This document shows positions 1 through 8,346 of a stretch of 64,000 nucleotides of DNA, piece after piece (positions within the stretch are counted from its first letter, which is position 1; each line of letters opens with the position of its first letter). The DNA is from Pseudoneobacillus sp052180215 (GTDB lineage Bacteria; Bacillota; Bacilli; Bacillales; Cytobacillaceae): positions 3,568,001 through 3,632,000 of the forward strand of contig NZ_CP197471.1 of the NCBI RefSeq assembly GCF_052180215.1. The letters are read 5' to 3'. A program made the translations under genes and the position numbers. The notes beneath the pieces were generated by a model. It saw only the letters and a list, made by a program, of their open reading frames with translations. It was not told the origin of the DNA and searched no databases.

Positions 1-14
1 CGAACGTGTGTCAT
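1..14 (-). CDS. pgi: Glucose-6-phosphate isomerase, first codons only
   Basis: Only the first four codons and part of the fifth are in the window, reading Met-Thr-His-Val-(CG.). A strong GGAGG ribosome binding site sits seven bases upstream at 22-26. B. subtilis Pgi begins MTHVR, and pgi lies next to the yug alcohol dehydrogenase genes there, so the N-terminus and the neighbourhood agree. The enzyme interconverts glucose 6-phosphate and fructose 6-phosphate in the cytoplasm. The assignment rests on a very short match plus synteny. Confidence 0.6.
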
Positions 15-190
15 GTATGATCCTCCGTTTGTTTTAGTTTCATTTATCACTTTATACAAACTAGAAATGATAATCAAGGTCGATACCTACTGTAAGCGTA
101 TCCAATTATGAGCAATTTTCTACATTTGCCACCGAGATTCTTTTGGCAAGCGGCTAGCGTGAAATTGACAGCCAAGATTTAACAGCCCCT

Positions 191-228
191 ATAAAAAATA
201 AATGCCCCACTTCGCAAGGAAATGGGGC
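191..228 (-). terminator. Intrinsic terminator of the alcohol dehydrogenase gene
   Basis: Read on the minus strand, a GC-rich stem (GCCCCA paired with TGGGGC) is followed by a T-rich run, directly after the stop codon of the alcohol dehydrogenase gene. Confidence 0.85.
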
Positions 229-237
229 AACTCCATC

Positions 238-1404
238 TTAAAGTGAAGCCCGATAAATAGCTAAAACATCTTCACGGTTCAATTGATTAAAATTACCAAA
301 TTCACCATTCACCATTGCTTTATCGGCCATAAGTTCGATTTGGCTATCATCAATATCATAATCCTTTAGAGTACTCGGTGCTCCAATGCTGGTCCAGAAT
401 TGACGAAGTTTTTCGATACCCTCTAAACCAACTTCTTCATCTGATTTACCTGTTGGGTCCACATCAAACACTCTTACAGCTAACTGTTTAAAGCGGCCAG
501 GATTTACTTTAAGATTATGCTTCATCCAATTTGGGAATAGAATCGCTAAACCGCCACCATGAGGGATATCATATACCGCCGAAACCGCATGCTCAATATT
601 ATGTGTAGCCCAATCTCCACGGTAACCCATTTGAAGCATACCATTAAGGGCAATAGTTCCACTATAAAGAATGGTTTCGCGAAGCTCATAGTTTTCTAAA
701 TCATTCACAAGTTTTGGAGCAGCTTCCATGACCGTTCTTAATGTTGACTCACATAAACGGTCCTGTAACGGTGTATTTTCTACGTTATGGAAATATTGTT
801 CAAATACATGGGACATCATGTCAACCATTCCATAAATCGTTTGATTTTTTGGAACGGTAAAAGTATTAGTTGGGTCAAGAACTGAAAATTTCGGGAAGGT
901 AGCAGGGCTTCCCCAACCGTACTTTTCTTTTGTTTCCCAGTTAGTAATAACAGAGCCTGAATTCATTTCAGATCCTGTAGCAGCTAAAGTTAAAACTGTT
1001 CCAAATGGCAGTGCTTCTTTGGCAAACGCCTTTTTAATAACTAAATCCCAAGCATCTCCATCATATTTTGCACCAGCAGCAATTAGTTTCGTACAGTCAA
1101 TAACACTGCCTCCACCTACCGCAAGAATGAATTCAATGCCGTTTTCCTTACAAATCTCTATACCTTTTCGAGCTGTGGAAATACGTGGATTTGGTTCTAC
1201 ACCGGCTAGTTCAAAAACTTTTGCACCCATTTCATTTAAGGTAGCCATCACTTGATCGTATAAACCACTGCGTTTAATACTACCTCCACCATAAACAACC
1301 AATACCTTGTTCCCATATTGAGGGATTTCATTTTTTATTTCTGCTAATTGCCCTTTACCAAAAATTAATTTGGTGGGATTCCAATATGTAAAGTTTTGCA
1401 TCAT
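238..1404 (-). CDS. Iron-containing NAD(P)H-dependent alcohol (butanol) dehydrogenase, YugJ/YugK type
   Basis: Predicted type III (Fe-ADH family) dehydrogenase that interconverts aldehydes and alcohols with NAD(P)H in the cytoplasm. The nucleotide-binding GGGS segment (VYGGGSIKRSG) and the family signature GGGSVIDCTK are present. Metal-ligand histidines are seen in the SHVFEQYFH and IPHGGGLA segments. At 388 residues it has normal family length. The start is the ATG six bases after AAGGAGA; the upstream in-frame GTG lies within the ribosome binding site. In B. subtilis two such genes (yugJ, yugK) lie between pgi and yuzA; here there is one. Real substrate unknown. Confidence 0.9.
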   Translation of the reverse strand: MMQNFTYWNPTKLIFGKGQLAEIKNEIPQYGNKVLVVYGGGSIKRSGLYDQVMATLNEMGAKVFELAGVEPNPRISTARKGIEICKENGIEFILAVGGGSVIDCTKLIAAGAKYDGDAWDLVIKKAFAKEALPFGTVLTLAATGSEMNSGSVITNWETKEKYGWGSPATFPKFSVLDPTNTFTVPKNQTIYGMVDMMSHVFEQYFHNVENTPLQDRLCESTLRTVMEAAPKLVNDLENYELRETILYSGTIALNGMLQMGYRGDWATHNIEHAVSAVYDIPHGGGLAILFPNWMKHNLKVNPGRFKQLAVRVFDVDPTGKSDEEVGLEGIEKLRQFWTSIGAPSTLKDYDIDDSQIELMADKAMVNGEFGNFNQLNREDVLAIYRASL

Positions 1405-1555
1405 GATCACTCTCCTTAACCTTTATTATGAAAGATAAAAAATTATTTTGCAAAAAGACTGCACTATAATTTTTACAAAAAATTATTCGTTCATGCATAA
1501 AAAAAAGAAAATGAATCACTCTATTAATGAATCCATTTTTTAAGGAGGAATATAA

Positions 1556-1780
1556 GTGAGTACAATTCAACGAATTGCACTAGTTTTAACCATTATTGGG
1601 GCTATAAATTGGGGTTTAGTCGGATTCTTTGGATTTAATTTAGTGGAAGCAATCTTTGGTGACAACGCACTAACTAGAATCATTTATGGGCTTGTTGGCC
1701 TAGCTGGTCTCATCAATATTGGCCTTCTTTTTGTTCATAGAGAAGAACGCGAACGTGTTCCTGAAGCAGAAGTACGCTAA
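1556..1780 (+). CDS. yuzA: Small membrane protein, DUF378 (YuzA)
   Basis: A 74-residue protein with two hydrophobic segments (about residues 5-27 and 37-60) separated by a short acidic loop, then a charged tail. The INWGLVGFFGF segment is typical of DUF378. The GTG start is seven bases from a TAAGGAGGA ribosome binding site. It is divergent from the alcohol dehydrogenase gene and convergent with rocG, sharing a terminator with it. The position matches yuzA in B. subtilis. The biochemical role of the family is not known. Confidence 0.85.
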   Translation: MSTIQRIALVLTIIGAINWGLVGFFGFNLVEAIFGDNALTRIIYGLVGLAGLINIGLLFVHREERERVPEAEVR

Positions 1781-1803
1781 TATTGAAATCTCATCATACA
1801 AGA

Positions 1804-1837
1804 AAAATCCTTGCAGGAATGACCTGCAAGGATTTTT
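1804..1837. terminator. Bidirectional terminator between yuzA and rocG
   Basis: A near-perfect stem (AATCCTTGCAGG with CCTGCAAGGATT, loop AATGA) is flanked by A and T runs, so it can end transcription from both convergent genes. Confidence 0.9.
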
Positions 1838-1841
1838 TGCA

Positions 1842-3125
1842 CTATACCCAGCCTCTGTAACGAGAAGCTTCTGACATTTTTCGAACACCGACCATATAAG
1901 CAGCTAATCGCATGTTTACATTGCGCTGTTCGGCCGTTTCATAAACATTATTAAACGATTTTACAAGAACTTTTCGAAGCTTATCGTTCACTTCTTCTTC
2001 AGTCCAGTAATAACCTTGGTTATTTTGAACCCATTCAAAATAAGATACGGTTACACCGCCAGAGCTTGCCAAAACATCAGGAACAAGAAGGATACCACGT
2101 TCAGAAAGAATTTTTGTTGCTTCTAATGTAGTTGGACCATTCGCTGCTTCAACTACAATCGAAGCTTTAATATTATGAGCATTTTTAGCTGTAATTTGGC
2201 TTGAAATAGCCGCAGGTACTAGAATATCGCAATCAAGCTCTAAAAGCTCAGCATTTGTTATGGTATTTTCAAAAAGAGTCGTAACGGTACCAAAGCTGTC
2301 ACGGCGGTCTAATAAGTAATCGATATCTAATCCATCCTCATTGTATAAAGCACCGTATGCATCTGAAATACCAATAACTTTTGCACCTGCATCATGCATG
2401 AATTTTGCTAGGAAACTACCTGCATTTCCAAATCCTTGTACGACAACACGAGCACCTTTAATTTCAATGCCACGTTTTTTTGCCGCTTCTTCAATACAGA
2501 TGACTACACCTTGTGCCGTTGCTTTTTCACGACCTTGTGAACCACCTAGTACAAGCGGTTTGCCTGTAATAAACCCTGGAGAATCGTATTCACGTAGACG
2601 ACTATATTCATCCATCATCCAAGCCATAATTTGAGAATTGGTATAAACATCTGGAGCTGGAATGTCTTTAGTTGGCCCCACTATTTGGCTAATAGCACGA
2701 ACGTAGCCGCGGCTTAGACGCTCTAGTTCACCCATAGACATAGTGCGAGGATCACAAATGATTCCGCCTTTTCCTCCTCCATATGGTAAATCAACAATTC
2801 CGCATTTCAAACTCATCCACATGGATAAAGCCTTCACTTCTTCTTCATCCACTTCTGGATGGAAACGAACTCCACCCTTAGTTGGTCCTACAGCATCATT
2901 ATGCTGTGCCCGGTAACCTGTAAAAATTTTAACAGAACCATCATCCATACGAACTGGAATTCTGACTGTTAACATTCTTAAAGGTTCCTTCAACAGTTCA
3001 TACATCTCATCTGTATAACCAAGTTTGTTTAATGCTTCATTGATGACTACTTGAGTAGATGTTAATAAATTCAATGATTCTTCTGATTGTTGTTCTTTCT
3101 GATTAGTTACCCCAATTGTTCCCAT
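1842..3125 (-). CDS. rocG: NAD-dependent glutamate dehydrogenase
   Basis: Oxidatively deaminates glutamate to 2-oxoglutarate and ammonia, the last step of arginine/ornithine catabolism. The substrate region (KCGIVDLPYGGGKGG), the PAPDVYTNSQIM segment and the Rossmann motif GFGNAGS are all intact. The preferred start (5 bases after GAGGTG) gives 428 residues, close to RocG and GudB of B. subtilis. I call it rocG rather than gudB because it is the third gene of a roc cluster (56-80 bp after rocD) with no promoter evident before it. RocG and GudB are too alike to separate by eye. Confidence 0.9.
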   Translation of the reverse strand: MGTIGVTNQKEQQSEESLNLLTSTQVVINEALNKLGYTDEMYELLKEPLRMLTVRIPVRMDDGSVKIFTGYRAQHNDAVGPTKGGVRFHPEVDEEEVKALSMWMSLKCGIVDLPYGGGKGGIICDPRTMSMGELERLSRGYVRAISQIVGPTKDIPAPDVYTNSQIMAWMMDEYSRLREYDSPGFITGKPLVLGGSQGREKATAQGVVICIEEAAKKRGIEIKGARVVVQGFGNAGSFLAKFMHDAGAKVIGISDAYGALYNEDGLDIDYLLDRRDSFGTVTTLFENTITNAELLELDCDILVPAAISSQITAKNAHNIKASIVVEAANGPTTLEATKILSERGILLVPDVLASSGGVTVSYFEWVQNNQGYYWTEEEVNDKLRKVLVKSFNNVYETAEQRNVNMRLAAYMVGVRKMSEASRYRGWV

Positions 3126-3201
3126 AATGGCACCTCGTTGTCCCATAATAATATTATCCTAATATATTTATTATAGAGGATATTTCCTCATATTTACATA
3201 C

Positions 3202-4404
3202 CTATTTTGAGAGAACTTTATGAATTCGTTCGATTGCCCAGTCAAGTTCCTCTTGTGTAATCACTAATGGTGGGGCAAAACGAATAACTGTATCATGTGT
3301 TTCTTTACACAATAAACCTTCTTCTTTTAACTCTTCACAGTATTTTCTAGCTGGTTCAAGAAGTTCGATCCCGATAAAAAGACCACGGCCGCGAACTTCT
3401 TTTATCATCGGATTTTGAATTTCTTTTAGCTTATTAACAAAATATTCTCCTAACTGTAGAGAACGTTCAGCCAAATTTTCTTCAACTAAAACGTCAAGGG
3501 CAGCTATGGATACAGCACAAGCCATTGGATTTCCACCGAATGTAGAACCATGTGACCCTGGGTTGAAAACACCTAGAACATCTTTATTGGCTACTACACA
3601 AGAAATAGGGAAAACTCCACCACCTAGCGCTTTACCTAAAATATACATATCCGGATCTACATTTTCCCACTCGCAAGCAAACATTTTACCTGAGCGTCCT
3701 AAACCTGCTTGGATTTCATCGGCAATAAATAGAACATTCTTTTCTTTACATAAATTAGATGCAGCTTTTAAGAAACCTTCTTGAGGGATGACGATTCCTG
3801 CTTCACCTTGAATTGGTTCGATAAGGAATGCTGCTGTATTTGGTGTGATCGCTGCTTTTAACGCATCTAAATCACCATATGGAATTAACTTAATTCCAGG
3901 AAGTAATGGTCCAAATCCACGCTTATATTCAGGGTCAGAAGATAAAGAAACCGCCCCCATCGTACGACCGTGGAAGTTCCCGATACAAGCAATAATTTCA
4001 GCTTGATTATCTTCTACTCCTTTTACATCGTAAGCCCAGCGACGAGCTGTTTTGATAGCCGTTTCAACAGCTTCAGCACCAGTGTTCATTGGAAGAGCCA
4101 TTTCCTTATTCGTAAGTTTACAGATTTTTTCATACCATGGTCCTAATTGATCATTATGAAAGGCGCGGGAAGTTAACGTTACACGGTCAGCTTGATCTTT
4201 TAAAGCTTGAATGATCTTTGGATGACGGTGTCCTTGGTTAACAGCTGAATAGGCACTTAACATATCCATATATTTTTGACCTTCTGGATCCATTACCCAT
4301 ACACCTTCCGCCTCAGAAATAACAATCGGCAGGGGATGATAGTTATTAGCTCCAAACTTGTCAGTTTGTTCAATAATAGATGTCGACTTCATAGATTGTG
4401 TCAT
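3202..4404 (-). CDS. rocD: Ornithine aminotransferase
   Basis: PLP-dependent class III aminotransferase that converts ornithine plus 2-oxoglutarate to glutamate semialdehyde (P5C) plus glutamate. Visible family features are MNTGAEAVETA (cofactor phosphate), GNFHGRT, IADEIQAGLGRSG and the PLP lysine in ILGKALGGG. The start chosen gives 400 residues with an N-terminus like B. subtilis RocD. A more upstream ATG overlaps the GGAGG. Its product is the substrate of the rocA product encoded just upstream. The rocA-rocD gap holds two hairpins of a dispersed repeat. Confidence 0.95.
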   Translation of the reverse strand: MTQSMKSTSIIEQTDKFGANNYHPLPIVISEAEGVWVMDPEGQKYMDMLSAYSAVNQGHRHPKIIQALKDQADRVTLTSRAFHNDQLGPWYEKICKLTNKEMALPMNTGAEAVETAIKTARRWAYDVKGVEDNQAEIIACIGNFHGRTMGAVSLSSDPEYKRGFGPLLPGIKLIPYGDLDALKAAITPNTAAFLIEPIQGEAGIVIPQEGFLKAASNLCKEKNVLFIADEIQAGLGRSGKMFACEWENVDPDMYILGKALGGGVFPISCVVANKDVLGVFNPGSHGSTFGGNPMACAVSIAALDVLVEENLAERSLQLGEYFVNKLKEIQNPMIKEVRGRGLFIGIELLEPARKYCEELKEEGLLCKETHDTVIRFAPPLVITQEELDWAIERIHKVLSK

Positions 4405-4440
4405 AACACTTAATTCCTCCATTTCCTTTAGTGCATTAAC

Positions 4441-4513
4441 GTACCGGGGGTCAGACCCCCGGTACAGTGACGCGTTAAAGCGACGGGGGCCTTACCCCTG
4501 GTCCTTTAACGTG
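4441..4513. repeat. Composite GGGGTCTGACCCC-type palindromic repeat in the rocA-rocD gap
   Basis: Two hairpins lie back to back. The first is a perfect palindrome with 10-bp arms (GTACCGGGGG) around a TCAGA loop. The second pairs CGTTAAAG with CTTTAACG around a G-rich/C-rich inner stem (4471-4513). The same GC core and loop recur at 12850-12902 and 55942-55990. Here the element sits inside an apparent operon, so it may attenuate or stabilise the rocA-rocD transcript. Confidence 0.85.
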
Positions 4514-4522
4514 TTAAATTAA

Positions 4523-6070
4523 TTAGTACATTTCTGATGTTGTTTTTGCTTGCATGTGTAGTAATAGGTAGTCTGGACCGCCCGCTTTAGAATCTGTACC
4601 AGACATGTTGAAGCCACCGAATGGTTGGTAGCCCACGATTGCACCTGTACATCCACGGTTGAAGTATAGGTTACCAACATGGAAGTCTTCACGTGCTTGC
4701 TCGATCTTAGCTCGGTTGCGAGTAATAACCGCACCTGTTAAGCCGTATTCTGTATTATTCGCAATCTCAATCGCATGATCGAAGTCACGAGCTTTACATA
4801 TACCAACAACTGGTCCGAAGATTTCTTCTTGCATGATGCGAGCTTGTGGATCAAGGTCCGCAATAACAGTAGGTTGGATGAAATAACCTTTAGAGTTATC
4901 TCCTTCTCCACCCGCTACTAGGCGTCCTTCACCTTTACCGATTTCAATGTATTCCATGATTTTGTTGAAAGCACTTTGGTCAATAACAGGACCCATGAAG
5001 GTTTCTTGCTTTTCTGGGTTACCTAACGTTTTTTCCTTAGTTAATTCAACGACACGGTTTAATACTTGATCATACACATCTTCCACGATAACTGCACGAG
5101 AACATGCAGAACATTTTTGACCGGAGAAACCAAAAGCAGAAGCAACGATCGATTGAGCCGCTAATTCTAAATCAGCCTCATTATCCACAACGATCGTATC
5201 CTTACCACCCATTTCAGCGATCACACGCTTCAACCAGATTTGACCTTCGTTTAATTTAGACGCACGTTCAAAAATACGAAGACCTACATCACGAGAACCT
5301 GTGAACGAGATAAAACGTGTATCTTTATGATCAACTAAGTAGTCACCAACTTCTGCACCGCTACCAGGAACGAAGTTCAGAACTCCCTTCGGAAGACCTG
5401 CTTCTTCCATTACTTCTACAAACTTAGCCGCTACAATTGGAGTAGTAGAAGCTGGCTTTAGAAGGACAGTGTTTCCTGTTACAATCGCTGCTACAGTTGT
5501 ACCAGCCATGATTGCAAACGGGAAGTTCCAAGGAGAAATGATGATTCCTACTCCTAATGGGATATAGTCATAACGGTTAAATTCATTTGGACGGCTTTGT
5601 ACGGGCACACCCTCTTTAATTTTAAGCATTTGACGACCATAGAATTCTAGGAAGTCAATCGCTTCAGCTGTATCTGCATCTGCTTCATTCCAAGGCTTAC
5701 CTGCTTCTTTTGTTAAAAGAGCAGAAAACTCATGCTTACGACGGCGAATTAACGTGGCTGCCTTAAATAACACATCAGCACGTGTTTCCGGCTTTACCTT
5801 TTTCCATGTTTTAAACGCTTCAACCGCTGCTTGCATCGCCTTTTCAGCTAGCTCGCGGTTTGCTTTTGAAACACGGCCAATTAATTCTTCTTTATTACTT
5901 GGATTATATGAAGCAATTTTTTCTTCAGTTGTAATATACTCTCCACCGATTACCAATGGATAATCTTGACCTAAATAGCTTTCTACTGTTTCTAAACCTT
6001 TTACATAATCATGGCGATTTGTTTCGTCCGCAAAGTTAGTAAACGGCTCGTGCTTATACGGTTGTACCAT
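4523..6070 (-). CDS. rocA: 1-pyrroline-5-carboxylate dehydrogenase
   Basis: Aldehyde dehydrogenase family enzyme that oxidises P5C/glutamate semialdehyde to glutamate with NAD. At 515 residues it matches RocA length. Visible motifs are the active-site approach SPWNFPFAI, the GNTVLLKPAS cofactor segment, FTGSRDVG, the catalytic Glu in IAEMGGKD and the nucleophile Cys in GFSGQKCSACSR. A GGGGGA ribosome binding site precedes the ATG. It is the first gene of the rocA-rocD-rocG unit and has a sigma-54 promoter about 50 bp upstream, so activation by the divergent RocR is expected. Confidence 0.96.
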   Translation of the reverse strand: MVQPYKHEPFTNFADETNRHDYVKGLETVESYLGQDYPLVIGGEYITTEEKIASYNPSNKEELIGRVSKANRELAEKAMQAAVEAFKTWKKVKPETRADVLFKAATLIRRRKHEFSALLTKEAGKPWNEADADTAEAIDFLEFYGRQMLKIKEGVPVQSRPNEFNRYDYIPLGVGIIISPWNFPFAIMAGTTVAAIVTGNTVLLKPASTTPIVAAKFVEVMEEAGLPKGVLNFVPGSGAEVGDYLVDHKDTRFISFTGSRDVGLRIFERASKLNEGQIWLKRVIAEMGGKDTIVVDNEADLELAAQSIVASAFGFSGQKCSACSRAVIVEDVYDQVLNRVVELTKEKTLGNPEKQETFMGPVIDQSAFNKIMEYIEIGKGEGRLVAGGEGDNSKGYFIQPTVIADLDPQARIMQEEIFGPVVGICKARDFDHAIEIANNTEYGLTGAVITRNRAKIEQAREDFHVGNLYFNRGCTGAIVGYQPFGGFNMSGTDSKAGGPDYLLLHMQAKTTSEMY

Positions 6071-6116
6071 TAAAAATCCCCCTCTAAAAGATCCTTTTTG
6101 CTCACCATTCTTTATT

Positions 6117-6135
6117 ATTGCAAGATTCGTGCCAA
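6117..6135 (-). promoter_or_regulatory. Sigma-54 (-24/-12) promoter of rocA
   Basis: On the minus strand the sequence reads TTGGCAC, five bases, TTGCAAT, which fits the -24/-12 consensus (TGGCAC N5 TTGCA). It lies about 47 bases upstream of the rocA start and next to a gene for a sigma-54 activator. In B. subtilis the roc operons are known to use SigL and RocR. Confidence 0.92.
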
Positions 6136-6176
6136 TTTAAAGAACCTTAATCAATCCAATTTTTAAAAAGAAATAA

Positions 6177-6193
6177 GCAAAAAATATTTGCAC
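6177..6193. promoter_or_regulatory. Candidate RocR upstream activating site 1
   Basis: Imperfect inverted repeat GCAAAAAATATTTGCAC, about 45-60 bp upstream of the -24 element of rocA. It is similar to a second copy 41 bp further away, about four helical turns. The position suits an enhancer-binding activator. The assignment is inferred from position and repetition. Confidence 0.65.
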
Positions 6194-6217
6194 TTTTGAA
6201 CATTACCTCTATCATCA

Positions 6218-6235
6218 TGCAAAAAAATATTGCAC
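6218..6235. promoter_or_regulatory. Candidate RocR upstream activating site 2
   Basis: Imperfect inverted repeat TGCAAAAAAATATTGCAC, very like the site at 6177-6193. It lies between rocA and rocR, about 60 bases before the rocR start, so it could also affect rocR. Confidence 0.65.
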
Positions 6236-6291
6236 CCTTATTTTTTTTCCTCTAAGATAGTACGAGTAAGCCTATTAAAAGGAGACATTCT

Positions 6292-7707
6292 ATGAATTCT
6301 CAACCTAAATCAAACGAATTTTTAATAAATAAAATTTACCAGAAAGTTTTAGATGAAATTGATATTGGTATTCATGTTGTAAATACTGAAGGTAAAACCA
6401 TTATCTATAATAAAAAAATGATGGAAATTGAGAGCATGGAGATAGAGGATGTTCTAAATAAAAATTTACTAGACGTTTTCTCATTTGACCAAAATAGTTA
6501 TAGCACTTTAATAGAAGCCTTGCATCATAGAAAGGTCATTCAAAATGTGAAGCAAAAGTATTACAACAATAAAGGCAAAGAAATCACGACCATTAATAAT
6601 ACCTTTCCAATCATTGATCAGGATGTTCAGTTAGGGGCTGTTGAAATTGCAAGAGATGTTACGAAGTATGAGCGATTATTAAGAGAAAACCTGCTAAAAA
6701 AAGGTGACACCAAATATACCTTTGAAAGTATTATTGGAAGTAGTCCTAACATTCAAGAAGTGATTGAGGCAAGTAAACGTGCCACTCGAACAAATTCTTC
6801 TATATTAATTATTGGTGAGACTGGGACGGGAAAAGAACTGTTTGCACAAAGTATTCATAACGGAAGCTTACGCGCACCCAAACCTTTTATTTCTCAAAAT
6901 TGTGCCGCATTGCCTGATAGTCTTATTGAAGGTATTTTATTTGGAACGAAAAAGGGAGCATTTACCGGTTCGATCGAACGCCCTGGTCTTTTTGAACAAG
7001 CAGATGGCGGAACCCTACTACTGGATGAAATCAATTCTTTAAATCCAAATCTCCAAGCAAAGCTGCTAAGAGTATTGCAAGAAAAATCGGTACGAAGAGT
7101 CGGAGATACAAAGGATAGAGAAGTAAATGTTCGAATCATCGCGACCATAAATGAAGACCCGATCGATGCTATAGCCGAGGGACGCTTAAGAAAGGATTTA
7201 TATTATCGATTAAGCGTTGTATCCTTATTTATCCCACCATTAAAAGAACGGAAGCAGGATATTAAGGAATTAGCACAATTTTTCATTGAAAAATATAATC
7301 ATCTTTTTGCCATGAATGTGAAAACCATTAGTGAAGAAGTGATTCAAATGCTACATGATTATGATTGGCCGGGAAATGTTCGAGAGCTAGAGCATATTAT
7401 TGAAGGCTCGATGAATTTAATGGAGCATGAAGAGGTTATTTCTTACTCTTGCCTGCCCATTCAATTTCGTAAAAAACCACAATTCCAAGTGGAAACACCT
7501 AAACATATCGAACTTGAGGACTTATTCCAACAAAAAGGGAAGCCAATTAAACCGTTGGAACAATATATGGAAGAAGCCGAAACATTTTATTTAAAAAAAG
7601 CTCTTCAACAGCATGATTTTAATATATCTAAAACGGCAAAAGCGCTTGGGATGAGCAGGCAAAATTTGCAGTACCGAATGAAAAAATGGCATATCAAAAA
7701 GTCTTAA
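6292..7707 (+). CDS. rocR: Sigma-54-dependent activator of arginine/ornithine catabolism
   Basis: Three-domain enhancer-binding protein of 471 residues. An N-terminal PAS-type sensor (about 15-130) is followed by an AAA+ domain with Walker A GETGTGKE (from residue 175) and the sigma-54 contact loop GAFTGS (from 223). LLLDE lies in the Walker B region and NVRELE in the sensor II part. A Fis-type HTH ends the protein (about 435-465, KTAKALGMSRQNLQYRMKK). It is divergent from rocA, whose sigma-54 promoter and activator sites lie in the shared intergenic region. B. subtilis RocR responds to ornithine/citrulline; the same effector is likely here. Confidence 0.93.
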   Translation: MNSQPKSNEFLINKIYQKVLDEIDIGIHVVNTEGKTIIYNKKMMEIESMEIEDVLNKNLLDVFSFDQNSYSTLIEALHHRKVIQNVKQKYYNNKGKEITTINNTFPIIDQDVQLGAVEIARDVTKYERLLRENLLKKGDTKYTFESIIGSSPNIQEVIEASKRATRTNSSILIIGETGTGKELFAQSIHNGSLRAPKPFISQNCAALPDSLIEGILFGTKKGAFTGSIERPGLFEQADGGTLLLDEINSLNPNLQAKLLRVLQEKSVRRVGDTKDREVNVRIIATINEDPIDAIAEGRLRKDLYYRLSVVSLFIPPLKERKQDIKELAQFFIEKYNHLFAMNVKTISEEVIQMLHDYDWPGNVRELEHIIEGSMNLMEHEEVISYSCLPIQFRKKPQFQVETPKHIELEDLFQQKGKPIKPLEQYMEEAETFYLKKALQQHDFNISKTAKALGMSRQNLQYRMKKWHIKKS

Positions 7708-7728
7708 ACCAATATTCTTGACCATATG

Positions 7729-7761
7729 AAAAGAGCGGGAAAGTACCCGCTCTTCTTTTTT
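7729..7761. terminator. Bidirectional terminator between rocR and yugI
   Basis: Stem AAGAGCGGG / CCCGCTCTT with a short AAAGTA loop, followed by a T run on the plus strand and an A-rich flank on the other side. It separates two convergent genes. Confidence 0.85.
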
Positions 7762-8162
7762 TACTTTTTAATTAATTCATCACTTTGAGATTGGTCGATC
7801 CATTCTTGAAGCTTATCTTTTAATGTGTTAAAGCCTTGTTCCATTTCTGATTCCGTTTTGATTGGAACTGGACGTTTACGAGGTTGTTTCTTTACTTTTT
7901 CAATTGGATTTACTGGTGGTTCTTCTGTCGCACGGATAGATAATCCAATTTTCCCTGCCTCTTCATCTACGGAGAGAACCTTAACTTTTACTTCATCGCC
8001 CACTTTTAGATGATTATGGATATCCTTTACAAAACCATGAGTAATTTCTGAGATATGAACTAAACCTTGGTTTGTTTCATCCAATGCAATAAAAGCACCA
8101 TACGGTTGAAGACCTGTTACTTTCCCCGTTACTACACTGCCTACTTCGATTTTTTCTGACAT
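7761..8162 (-). CDS. yugI: S1-domain RNA-binding general stress protein 13
   Basis: A 133-residue protein with one S1 RNA-binding domain at residues 4-75 (VGSVVTGKVTGLQPYGAFIAL, then GLVHISEI), followed by a basic, proline-containing linker and an acidic C-terminus. Length and position match YugI (GSP13) of B. subtilis, described there as a ribosome-associated stress protein. The S1 fold suggests single-stranded RNA contact; the precise target is not known. Monocistronic between rocR and a transporter gene. Confidence 0.9.
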   Translation of the reverse strand: MSEKIEVGSVVTGKVTGLQPYGAFIALDETNQGLVHISEITHGFVKDIHNHLKVGDEVKVKVLSVDEEAGKIGLSIRATEEPPVNPIEKVKKQPRKRPVPIKTESEMEQGFNTLKDKLQEWIDQSQSDELIKK

Positions 8163-8346
8163 GCAAACACTCCTAATTTCTATTTTTATTTATCCTGTAT
8201 ATACGCAATTAAAAATTATATCATATGAACAGGTTAATTACAAAGAGACTGTCTTGAACGAGAATATAACCTATAATTTCTACTACCCATAATAGAAAAA
8301 TCAATGTATGATGGAAAGATATATTTATAAAGGAGACCTTATATTT

